From an uncultured Solirubrobacteraceae bacterium (lineage in GTDB: Bacteria; Actinomycetota; Thermoleophilia; Solirubrobacterales; Solirubrobacteraceae): a DNA stretch of 19,565 nt. Below the pieces are notes generated by a model. That model worked only from the letters and a program-made list of their open reading frames with translations, did not search any database and was not told the origin of the DNA. Both the position numbers and the translations under genes were made by a program. The stretch covers positions 1 through 19,565 of the forward strand of contig CADCVT010000145.1 in NCBI GenBank assembly GCA_902806215.1, written 5' to 3'. Shown here one piece after another: positions 1 through 5,816 of the stretch (position 1 is the stretch's first letter; the number at the start of each line of letters is the position of its first letter).

Positions 1-190
1 CGAGCGCCGCCTCGTGCGGCTGACCGACGTGGGGCGGACCGCCGCGACCGCGGTGCTGCTCGGCGATGACGGCGAGCCGATGAACGCCGCCGAGGAGGCC
101 GACTCGTCGAAGCCCAAGCGCCGCGGGCGCCGGGGCGGGCGCGGCCGGCGGCCGAAGGCGGCCGCCGAGGCCGGGGCCTCGACCGAGTGA
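1..190 (+). CDS. C-terminal tail of a basic-ended protein, probably Rne/Rng-type ribonuclease (5' partial)
   Basis: The frame is open from the left edge (first full codon at position 2) to TGA at 188-190, giving 62 residues. The last third is an Arg/Lys/Gly cluster (KPKRRGRRGGRGRRPK) followed by an Ala/Glu-rich end, as in RNA-binding tails. No catalytic domain is inside the window. In many actinobacteria the gene directly upstream of rplU encodes RNase E/G, whose C-terminus is typically basic and low in complexity, so that is the best guess; it rests on context, not on a diagnostic motif. The stop overlaps the next start (GTGA), which suggests translational coupling. Another RNA-binding protein, such as a DEAD-box helicase, would look the same over so short a stretch. 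Confidence 0.5.
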   Translation, partial: ERRLVRLTDVGRTAATAVLLGDDGEPMNAAEEADSSKPKRRGRRGGRGRRPKAAAEAGASTE

Positions 191-939
191 GCACCGCCCG
201 TCTCGAGCTGGGCGACGGCACGTCGCTGAACTACGTCCGCAAGGGCGAGGGACCCGTCGTGCTGTTCGTGCACGGCAATCCGTCGTCCTCGCACCTGCAC
301 CGCAAGGTCATGGACTCGCTCGCGGAGTCGTTCACGTGCATCGCGCCCGACCTCCCGGGGTTCGGCGCGTCGGAGGCGGCCGAGGGATTCGGGTGGACAC
401 CCTCAGAGCACGCCGACGTCCTCGAGGCGTTCGTCGAGCGGCTCGACCTGACTGGGATCACCCTCATGACCCAGGACTGGGGCGGCCCGATCGGCTTCGC
501 CGTCGCCGGCCGGCACCCGGACCGCTTCGACGCGTTCGTCGTCGGCAACACGTGGGCCTGGCCGATGCTCAAGCGCGGCGCCGGCACCTGGGCGACCTGG
601 TTCAGCGGGCCGATCGGCTCGCGCATGATGCAGCGCCTGGGCTCGTGGAAGTGGAATCCGCCCGGCAAGCCCGAGCTCGACGCCGTCAAGGGCCTCGCGG
701 CCGGCGTGAGCGGCAGCAACGCGTTCCTGGCCGAGGTCGAGCGCGGCCTCGAGCACCTGCGCGACAAGCGCGCCGTCATCGTCTGGCCCGACCGCGATCC
801 GCTCTTCGGGCCCTCGGAGCTGCGCCGCTGGCGCGAGCAGTGGCCCGACGCCGAGGTCGTGACGCTGCGCGGAGCGTCGCACTTCATCCAGGAGGACGCG
901 CCCGCCGAGATCGCCTCCGCGACCCGCTCGCTATCCTGA
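187..939 (+). CDS. Alpha/beta hydrolase, haloalkane dehalogenase-like
   Basis: This is a 250-residue alpha/beta hydrolase. It has the oxyanion-hole motif HGNP (29-32), the nucleophile elbow QDWGG with Asp97 and Trp98, a probable acid in DRDPLF (Asp204), and the catalytic His232 in GASHFIQED. An Asp nucleophile followed by Trp, plus Asn31 after HG, is the signature of haloalkane dehalogenases, where Asn and Trp bind the leaving halide. Those enzymes hydrolyse carbon-halogen bonds to alcohols, but the true substrate here is unknown. The protein is shorter than the usual 290-300 residues, and the shortfall seems to lie in the cap region after about residue 150. The GTG start overlaps the upstream TGA in a GTGA, and no Shine-Dalgarno is evident. 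It ends 9 bases before rplU. Confidence 0.85.
   Translation: MSTARLELGDGTSLNYVRKGEGPVVLFVHGNPSSSHLHRKVMDSLAESFTCIAPDLPGFGASEAAEGFGWTPSEHADVLEAFVERLDLTGITLMTQDWGGPIGFAVAGRHPDRFDAFVVGNTWAWPMLKRGAGTWATWFSGPIGSRMMQRLGSWKWNPPGKPELDAVKGLAAGVSGSNAFLAEVERGLEHLRDKRAVIVWPDRDPLFGPSELRRWREQWPDAEVVTLRGASHFIQEDAPAEIASATRSLS
932..937 (+). promoter_or_regulatory. Possible -10 element (TATCCT) for rplU
   Basis: TATCCT sits 11 bases before the rplU ATG, inside the last codons of the hydrolase gene. No Shine-Dalgarno is evident before rplU. It fits the TANNNT pattern seen upstream of several other starts in this window but is the most distant example, and no -35 match is clear. Confidence 0.35.
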
Positions 940-948
940 CCGCCCTGT

Positions 949-1263
949 ATGGCCTACGCGATCGTGAAGACCGGCGGTAAGCAGTACCGCGTCGAGCAGG
1001 GACAGCAGCTCCTCGTCGAGCGCCTCAAGGCGGACGAGGGCGCGACGGTCGAGCTCGAGCCGATCCTGTTCCGCGCTTCGGACGCCGTGTTCGGCAAGGA
1101 CGACCTCGGCAAGGTCAAGGTCAACGCGAAGATCGTCGGCCACGAGCGCGGTCCGAAGCTCACCGTCTTCAAGTTCAAGGCCAAGCAGGGCTACAAGCGC
1201 AAGAACGGGCACAGGCAGGACCTGACCCGCATCGAGATCACGGAGATCACGAATGGCTCATAA
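949..1263 (+). CDS. rplU: 50S ribosomal protein L21
   Basis: The 104-residue product begins MAYAIVKTGGKQYRVEQG, the L21 N-terminal signature, and contains the family's KFKAKQGYKRKNGHRQ block near the end, the basic stretch that contacts 23S rRNA. Length is normal for the family (about 100-105). L21 is a structural protein of the large ribosomal subunit. The gene overlaps rpmA by 11 bases, with rpmA starting inside the last codons of rplU. This is the conserved rplU-rpmA pair that normally precedes obgE. A -10-like TATCCT lies 11 bases upstream, so this cistron may be transcribed from within the hydrolase gene as well as by read-through. Confidence 0.98.
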   Translation: MAYAIVKTGGKQYRVEQGQQLLVERLKADEGATVELEPILFRASDAVFGKDDLGKVKVNAKIVGHERGPKLTVFKFKAKQGYKRKNGHRQDLTRIEITEITNGS

Positions 1264-1540
1264 GAAGGGCCTCGGCTCGTCGCGCAACGGTCGCGACTCC
1301 AACGCGCAGCGCCTCGGCGTGAAGATGTTCGCCGGCGAGGTCGTCACCGGCGGCGAGATCATCGTGCGCCAGCGCGGCACCCGCTTCCGCCCCGGCGAGG
1401 GCGCCGGCATCGGCCGCGACGACACGATCTTCGCGAAGGCTCCCGGCATCATCCAGTTCACGACCGGCCGACGCGGCCGCGTCGTCTCGATCGCGCCCCT
1501 CGAGGACGCCGAGGCCCCCGTGGAGGCCGAAGCCTCTTGA
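1253..1540 (+). CDS. rpmA: 50S ribosomal protein L27
   Basis: The 95-residue product starts MAHKKGLGSSRNGRDSNAQR, the L27 signature; the N-terminal tail reaches the peptidyl-transferase centre. The core continues with GLGSSRNGRDS, RLGVKMFAGE and GGEIIVRQRGTRF. The C-terminus carries a short acidic/Ala extension (DAEAPVEAEAS) past the usual family end. A Shine-Dalgarno GGAG at 1242-1245 stands 7 bases before ATG, inside rplU. The TGA overlaps the TTG start of the next gene (TTGA), so the downstream membrane protein is probably translationally coupled. There is no N-terminal cleavage extension of the Firmicutes type. Confidence 0.98.
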   Translation: MAHKKGLGSSRNGRDSNAQRLGVKMFAGEVVTGGEIIVRQRGTRFRPGEGAGIGRDDTIFAKAPGIIQFTTGRRGRVVSIAPLEDAEAPVEAEAS

Positions 1541-1923
1541 GCCCGCGCGACGCCGTGCGCGGCCTGGCCATCGGCCGGATCGTGCTGGGCGTCTCGCTGC
1601 TGCTGTTCCCCCGGCTGGTCGGCAGGCTGTCGATCGGCCCCGACGCGGACACCGCCGCCGTCACCGTCCTCTCCCGCGCCCTCGGCGCGCGCGACGCCGT
1701 CATGGGCGGCATGCTGCTCCACACGCTGCAGAACCCGCAGGTCGCGCAGCGCTGGATCAAGACGTGCGGCGCGCTCGACACGATCGACATGACCGCTGCG
1801 TTCCTCGCCCGCGACGGGCTGCCGCCGTCGCGCCGCGTGCTGTTCTACGCGCTCGCCGGCGGCTCCGCCGTCGCGCACACGGCCCTCGCTCCGCGCATCG
1901 CGGACGAGGCGCCGGCGCCGTAG
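1537..1923 (+). CDS. Small membrane protein of unknown function, DUF4267-like
   Basis: The 128-residue product has several hydrophobic segments (about residues 8-30, 45-62 and 102-118) separated by short polar loops, including an RALGARDAVMGG stretch. This layout resembles small multi-pass proteins of the DUF4267 kind; I cannot confirm the family by eye. The start is TTG at 1537, chosen because it overlaps the rpmA stop in TTGA; a later start would cut into the first hydrophobic segment. It is unusual between rpmA and obgE. It ends TAG at 1923, directly abutting the stop of the convergent SDR gene. Function is not known. Confidence 0.65.
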   Translation: MSPRDAVRGLAIGRIVLGVSLLLFPRLVGRLSIGPDADTAAVTVLSRALGARDAVMGGMLLHTLQNPQVAQRWIKTCGALDTIDMTAAFLARDGLPPSRRVLFYALAGGSAVAHTALAPRIADEAPAP

Positions 1924-2619
1924 CTACATCGGCTGCGCCGTCGGGCGGATGAGGATCTCGTTGACGTCGACGTGCGGCGGCTGCGAGACCGCGTACATGA
2001 CCGCGCGGGCGATGTCCTCGGACTCGAGCGCGTGCATCTCGGGCTTCTTGTCGAAGAACGGGGTGTCGACCATGCCCGGCTCGATGAGCGTCACGCGGAT
2101 GCCGGTGTCGTTGAGGTCCTGACGCAGCGCCTCGCCCATCGCGGTCGCCGCGTGCTTGGTGACGCTGTAGAACGAGCCGGGGAGCGCGCGCCGGCCGGCG
2201 ACCGACGACGTGATGAGCACGTGGCCCTTGGACTCCTTCAGGGCGGGGATCGCGGCCCGGACGGTGTAGGCGGCGCCGAGCACGTTCGTCAGCAGCATGT
2301 CGCGCCACTCGTCGGGCTCGCCCTTCAGCCAGCCGCGCGCGCCGCCGAAGCCCGCGTTGGCGAGGACGGCGTCGAGCCGGCCGAACGCGTCGAGCGCCGC
2401 CTGCACCTGGCGCTCGTTGTCGTTCCACTCCTGCACGTCGGCGCGCACCGCGATCGCGTGCTCTTCGCCGCCGAGCTCGTCGGCGAGGGCGCGCAGCTTG
2501 TCCTCGGAGCGGGCGCTCAGCACGACCCGGTGGCCGGCCTCGACGGCGGCGCGGGCGGTGGCGGCGCCGATGCCGGTGGAGGCGCCGGTGATCAGGAAGA
2601 CGGGTTGATCGGAAGGCAT
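1924..2619 (-). CDS. Short-chain dehydrogenase/reductase (classical SDR)
   Basis: The 231-residue protein is an NAD(P)-dependent oxidoreductase with the Rossmann motif TGASTGIG (11-18), the structural NAG motif (88-90), and the catalytic Ser138 with Tyr151 and Lys155 (YSVTK). Length is typical for classical SDRs. The substrate cannot be told. I chose ATG at 2619 over an in-frame GTG at 2637 because AGGAG at 2626-2630 stands 6 bases upstream of that ATG and the longer form would only add MGQERG. It is transcribed against both neighbours. Its stop abuts the stop of the membrane protein gene with no spacer, and its 5' end lies 38 bases from the obgE start, so the two promoters share that gap. 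Confidence 0.93.
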   Translation of the reverse strand: MPSDQPVFLITGASTGIGAATARAAVEAGHRVVLSARSEDKLRALADELGGEEHAIAVRADVQEWNDNERQVQAALDAFGRLDAVLANAGFGGARGWLKGEPDEWRDMLLTNVLGAAYTVRAAIPALKESKGHVLITSSVAGRRALPGSFYSVTKHAATAMGEALRQDLNDTGIRVTLIEPGMVDTPFFDKKPEMHALESEDIARAVMYAVSQPPHVDVNEILIRPTAQPM

Positions 2620-2644
2620 TCCTCTCTCCTGTCCCACACGCGCC

Positions 2645-2650
2645 TACCCT
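2645..2650 (+). promoter_or_regulatory. Probable -10 element (TACCCT) for obgE
   Basis: TACCCT ends 7 bases before the obgE GTG. There is no room for a Shine-Dalgarno, so the transcript would start at or next to the start codon (leaderless). The -35 region is not obvious. Confidence 0.45.
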
Positions 2651-2657
2651 GAACCCC

Positions 2658-3962
2658 GTGCTCTACGACAAGGCGCGCATCCACGTGCAGGGCGGCGCAG
2701 GCGGCAGCGGCTGCATGAGCTTCCGCCGCGAGGCGCACGTCCCGCGCGGCGGACCCGACGGCGGCGACGGCGGACGCGGCGGCGCGATCGTGCTGCTGTG
2801 CGACGACTCGCTGCGGGACCTCCAGTCGTTCAAGCGCAAGGCGCACTACAAGGCGCCACGCGCGGGTCACGGTCAGGGCGCGCTGCGCCACGGCGCGTCG
2901 GGCGACGATCTCATCGTGCGCGTGCCGCCCGGCACGCAGGTGACGCTGGCCGACGGCACCGAGTACGACCTCGTCACGCCGGGGCAGCGCGTCGTCGCGG
3001 CGCGCGGCGGCCTCGGCGGCCGCGGCAACAAGCACTTCGCGTCGCCGACCCGGCAGGCGCCCCGGTTCTCCGAGCGCGGCCTCCCCGGCGACGAGGGGTG
3101 GATCGACCTGCGCCTCAAGCTCCTGGCCGACGTCGGCCTGATCGGCCTGCCCAATGCGGGCAAGTCGTCGCTGCTGGCGCGGATGACGCGCGCCGCGCCG
3201 AAGATCGGCTCGTACCCCTTCACGACGCTCGAGCCGGTGCTCGGCACGCTCGACGCCTCGGACCGTCAGCTCATCGTCGCCGACATCCCCGGCCTGATCG
3301 AGGGCGCGAGCGAGGGCCACGGGCTCGGCCACGAGTTCCTCGCGCACGTCGAGCGCACGCGGCTGCTCGTGCACGTGCTCGAGCTCGCGCCGCTCGACGG
3401 CAGCGACCCCGTCGACAACCACCGGGTGATCGAGGCCGAGCTCGCCTCCTACGACCAGCGCCTCGCGCGGCTGCCGCGGGTCCTCGTGCTGTCGAAGGCC
3501 GACCTCATGCCGGCCGAGGACGCCGAGGCCGCGCGCGAGCTGTGGGCCGAGCACGTGGGGGAGGACGTCCCCGTCCTCGTCACCTCGAGCGCCACCGGCC
3601 ACGGCGTCGACGACCTGAGCGAGCTGCTGCTGCGCAGCGTCCCGGTCGAGAAGCCGGCGCCGGCCGCGGCCGAGGCGGCCGCCGCCGACGGCGTGGCCCT
3701 CGCCGAGCACCGCACGTTCAAGCCGGCCGCCGACCGCGGCTTCACGGTCGAGCGCGCCGACGACGGCACGTTCCGCGTCACCGGTCCCCGCGTCGAGCGG
3801 CTCATGCTGCGCTTCGACGTCGAGAACGAGGAGGCCGCCGCGCACGTCGAGCACCGCCTCGACCGCATGGGCGTGCTGCGAGCGCTCGAGGAGAACGGCT
3901 TCGCGCCGGGAGACGACGTGGAGATCGGCGGCGTGCTCGTCGACCTCGATCCCGGGGAATGA
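2658..3962 (+). CDS. obgE: GTPase Obg/CgtA
   Basis: The 434-residue protein has all three Obg domains. The Gly-rich Obg fold spans 1-158. The G domain spans about 159-330, with P-loop GLPNAGKS (163-170), switch YPFTTLEP, DIPGLIEG (209-216) and SSA (310-312). A C-terminal OCT domain covers about 361-434 (FTVERADDG...GDDVEIGG). Obg assists late assembly of the 50S subunit and links it to stress signalling. The guanine-specificity motif, usually NKxD, reads SKAD (279-282), a change from the commonest form. The G and OCT domains are joined by an Ala-rich linker (about 333-347). It starts with GTG behind a -10-like TACCCT, and stands in the classic position after rplU-rpmA, here with two extra genes between. 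Confidence 0.97.
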   Translation: MLYDKARIHVQGGAGGSGCMSFRREAHVPRGGPDGGDGGRGGAIVLLCDDSLRDLQSFKRKAHYKAPRAGHGQGALRHGASGDDLIVRVPPGTQVTLADGTEYDLVTPGQRVVAARGGLGGRGNKHFASPTRQAPRFSERGLPGDEGWIDLRLKLLADVGLIGLPNAGKSSLLARMTRAAPKIGSYPFTTLEPVLGTLDASDRQLIVADIPGLIEGASEGHGLGHEFLAHVERTRLLVHVLELAPLDGSDPVDNHRVIEAELASYDQRLARLPRVLVLSKADLMPAEDAEAARELWAEHVGEDVPVLVTSSATGHGVDDLSELLLRSVPVEKPAPAAAEAAAADGVALAEHRTFKPAADRGFTVERADDGTFRVTGPRVERLMLRFDVENEEAAAHVEHRLDRMGVLRALEENGFAPGDDVEIGGVLVDLDPGE

Positions 3963-3969
3963 CCCGCGG

Positions 3970-4584
3970 ATGGATCTCTCCGCCATCGTCCTGAACTGCT
4001 CGCTGAAGCCATCGCCCGCCGCATCCAACACCGAGGCGCTCTCGAACGTCGTGCTCCAGGCGCTGCGCGACCGCGGCGTCGCCGGCGACATCGTGCGGAT
4101 CGTCGACCACCAGGTCGATCCGGGCGTCGAGTCCGAGGCGCAGAGCGAGGGCGACGAGTGGCCCGCGATCCGCGAGAAGGTCGTCGCCGCCGACATCGTC
4201 ATCCTCGCGACGCCGACGTGGCTCGGGCAGATCTCGAGCGTCTGCAAGCGCGTGCTCGAGCGGATGGACGCGTTCCTGTCCGAGGAACAGGAAGACGGGC
4301 GCCCGATCGCCTACGACAAGGTCGCGGGCTTCGTCGTTACCGGCAACGAGGACGGCGCGCACCACTGCATCGCGCAGATGGCCCAGGCGATGATCGACCT
4401 CGGCTTCACCGTGCCCGGGCAGGCATGGACCTACTGGAACAAGGGCCCCGGCCCGGGCGACGAGGAGTACCTCAACTCGTCCGAGGTCGACTGGTCGAAC
4501 ACCACCGGCCTCAGCTCGGCCCAGAACCTGTTGGCGGTCGCGCAGGCGCTTCGGAGCAATCCGCTTCCGCAGCCCGCCGGCTGA
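3970..4584 (+). CDS. NADPH-dependent FMN reductase / flavodoxin-fold oxidoreductase
   Basis: The 204-residue protein has a flavodoxin-like fold. The N-terminal beta strand and phosphate loop (AIVLNCSLKPSPAASNT, 5-21) would bind the FMN phosphate. TPTWLGQISSVCKRVLERM (81-99) is the flavin-contacting segment typical of the FMN_red family, and VVTGNEDGAHH (122-132) matches the following strand and loop. Such proteins pass electrons from NAD(P)H to flavin or small acceptors; the substrate here is unknown. ATG at 3970 lies 7 bases after the obgE stop, so the two genes are probably co-transcribed. A weak GGGGA at 3954-3958 is the only Shine-Dalgarno candidate. The stop leads directly into the palindromic region 4585-4953. 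Confidence 0.88.
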   Translation: MDLSAIVLNCSLKPSPAASNTEALSNVVLQALRDRGVAGDIVRIVDHQVDPGVESEAQSEGDEWPAIREKVVAADIVILATPTWLGQISSVCKRVLERMDAFLSEEQEDGRPIAYDKVAGFVVTGNEDGAHHCIAQMAQAMIDLGFTVPGQAWTYWNKGPGPGDEEYLNSSEVDWSNTTGLSSAQNLLAVAQALRSNPLPQPAG

Positions 4585-4598
4585 GGCGCTTTAGCGCC
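4585..4598 (+). terminator. Short hairpin directly after the FMN reductase gene
   Basis: GGCGCT-TT-AGCGCC is a perfect 6-bp inverted repeat starting on the base after the TGA. There is no T-run behind it. It may end the obgE/FMN reductase transcript and forms the left margin of the large palindromic region. Confidence 0.4.
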
Positions 4599-4781
4599 CC
4601 GCTCGCTCCCGGTCTGCCGGGCCGGTTTCGGGTCGGACAACTGCATCAGTGAGAAAGTGGGCCTTTCTCTGCGTGGCGCCGCAAGCGGCGTCGGGTGCTT
4701 TCCTTCGGTCCGTCTAGCGGCTGCTAGCACTGGGGTCAGCAGCGGCTAGAGCCAAAAGGGTCGAAGGCCTTCGCTCGTTGT

Positions 4782-4799
4782 TGTAAGCGCACGCTTACA
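4782..4799. promoter_or_regulatory. 18-bp perfect dyad, operator 1 of a tandem pair
   Basis: TGTAAGCGCACGCTTACA has 8-bp arms around a central CA. Its size and symmetry suit a dimeric regulator of TetR or similar type. TTGTTG at 4778-4783 could be a -35 overlapping it, but no good -10 follows. Confidence 0.55.
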
Positions 4800-4804
4800 C
4801 CAGA

Positions 4805-4822
4805 TGTAAGCGTGGGCTTACA
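4805..4822. promoter_or_regulatory. 18-bp perfect dyad, operator 2 of a tandem pair
   Basis: TGTAAGCGTGGGCTTACA has 7-bp arms around GTGG. It shares the form TGTAAGC-N4-GCTTACA with operator 1, and the centres are 23 bp apart. The right arm of the large inverted repeat begins on its last base. Confidence 0.55.
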
Positions 4823-4941
4823 GACGGACGAGAAGACACCGCGATCCGCACCAAGCGCCACGGGGCGCGCTACCACTTCCTCACTGACGCAGTTCGGGAC
4901 CGCACCCGGCCCGAGCCATCCAACGGGAGCGGAGCTCCACG

Positions 4942-4953
4942 GAAGCGCGCTTC
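4942..4953 (-). terminator. Palindrome at the 3' end of the MlaE-like gene
   Basis: GAAGCGCGCTTC is a perfect 12-bp palindrome that overlaps the stop codon (4952-4954) of the minus-strand permease gene. No T-run follows. It mirrors the hairpin after the FMN reductase on the other side of the gap. Confidence 0.3.
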
Positions 4954-5761
4954 AGCGCAGGACCTGCAGCTCCGGGTGCGTCGCCAGCAGCGTCTGGGTG
5001 AAGACGTAGTTGAACGCGGCGACGCCCATGAGCGAGATCACGACGGCCTGGTTGACCGCGCGGCCGACGCCCTCGGCTCCTCCCGACGCGGTCATGCCCT
5101 TGTAGCAGCAGACGATCGCGACGATCGCGCCGAAGCCGGTGCACTTGAGGACGGATCCCCAGAGGTCGGTCGTCGACGCGTTGGTGAAGAAGGTCGCCCA
5201 GAACGGCCCGAGCGGCGCACCGTTGGTCAGCGTCGCCAGCACGCCGGCGAAGATGCCGAACAGCAGCGCGTAGATGTCGAACAGCCCCGTGATGAGCATG
5301 AGCGCGAGGAAGCGCGGGACCACGAGGTTCTTGACCGGGTCGACGCCGAGGACCTGCAGGGCATCGAGCTCCTCCCGGATCTTGCGGGCGCCGAGGTCGG
5401 CGGTGATCGCGGTGCCGGCGACGCCCGAGACGATGATCGCGGTGATGAGCGGCGCGAACTCGCGGATCGAGGCGAGGACGAAGAAGCCGCCCAGGCGATC
5501 GATCGACCCGAACAGCGTGAGGATGTTCGCGGCCTGCAGGCCGGGGGCGCCGTAGCCCGCGCAGACCATGCTCACGAGCAGCGGGAACCAGCACAGCTTC
5601 AGCGCGAACAGGAACTGGTTGATGAACTCGGTGCCGTACGGATACGGCGGCCGCAGCGCCGACATGACCGTCTTGCCGGTGAGGATCATCATGTCCCCGA
5701 CTTCCTCGAGGAAGTTCTTGAGGGGAAGAAAACCCTTGTCGCCGACAGTGCGAACGGCCAT
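4952..5761 (-). CDS. MlaE/YrbE-type ABC transporter permease
   Basis: The 269-residue membrane protein carries the MlaE family hallmarks: the conserved block REFAPLITAIIVSGVAGTAI (100-119) followed by ADLGARKIREELDALQVLGV (121-140), and the late loop YKGMTASGGAEGVGRAVNQA (220-239). About five to six membrane segments surround them. Such permeases work with an MlaF-type ATPase and MCE proteins to move phospholipids, or sterols and other lipids in actinobacteria. None of those partners is next to it here, so it must pair with distant genes or a second YrbE. ATG at 5761 is chosen over longer frames because TACTCT (5770-5775, minus) ends 8 bases upstream, in line with a leaderless start. Its divergent partner is a GntR regulator. 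Confidence 0.92.
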   Translation of the reverse strand: MAVRTVGDKGFLPLKNFLEEVGDMMILTGKTVMSALRPPYPYGTEFINQFLFALKLCWFPLLVSMVCAGYGAPGLQAANILTLFGSIDRLGGFFVLASIREFAPLITAIIVSGVAGTAITADLGARKIREELDALQVLGVDPVKNLVVPRFLALMLITGLFDIYALLFGIFAGVLATLTNGAPLGPFWATFFTNASTTDLWGSVLKCTGFGAIVAIVCCYKGMTASGGAEGVGRAVNQAVVISLMGVAAFNYVFTQTLLATHPELQVLR

Positions 5762-5816
5762 CGAGTGGGAGAGTACCAGTCTTCTGTAACACCTGCGAAC
5801 AGGTACTCTGAGACGC
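5762..5816. promoter_or_regulatory. Divergent promoter/operator between the permease and GntR genes
   Basis: The 55-bp gap holds two mirrored -10-like TACTCT hexamers. One, on minus at 5770-5775, is 8 bases before the permease ATG; the other, on plus at 5804-5809, is 7 bases before the GntR ATG. They form the ends of an 8-bp inverted repeat AGAGTACC (5770-5777) / GGTACTCT (5802-5809). A second dyad, ACCTG-CGAA-CAGGT (5791-5804), touches the plus-strand hexamer and could be the GntR operator. Neither gene has a Shine-Dalgarno. Confidence 0.55.

Larger units (their letters stand above)
4619..4912. repeat. Large diverged palindromic element with nested dyads, no convincing gene
   Basis: The left arm (4619-4715) is the diverged reverse complement of the right arm (4822-4912). 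The best-conserved block is 4639-4660 against 4873-4894, which match at 20 of 22 positions. Further matches are GGGCCGG (4619-4625) to 4906-4912 and GTCCGTCT (4708-4715) to 4822-4829. Between the arms, short dyads with an AGC-NNNN-GCT core lie at 4714-4727, 4738-4747, 4782-4799 and 4805-4822, and the 12-bp palindrome CGAAGGCCTTCG lies at 4762-4773. All these pairs share a mirror axis at 4766.5-4767.5. Open frames across it look like shadows. It could be a MITE/BIME-like repeat, an old inverted duplication, or a protein-binding site. Confidence 0.7.

Noticed and set aside
2592..4247. A 551-codon minus-strand open frame across obgE
   Set aside because: obgE is unmistakable on the plus strand; the antisense product has no recognisable fold.
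4785..4960. A decayed gene in frame with the peptide RTKRHGARYHFLTDAVRDR
   Set aside because: It looks protein-like over a short stretch, but there is no start codon between the upstream stop and this stretch, and the DNA is explained by the inverted repeat arm.
4812..5009. A 65-codon plus-strand frame starting inside operator 2, and its mirror-image counterpart on minus from 4730
   Set aside because: The two products resemble each other (for example SL-x-Q and TG-x-E in the same order), but this follows from the inverted DNA repeat. Both run into neighbouring genes, lack Shine-Dalgarno sites and have no protein character. Small divergent genes cannot be fully excluded.
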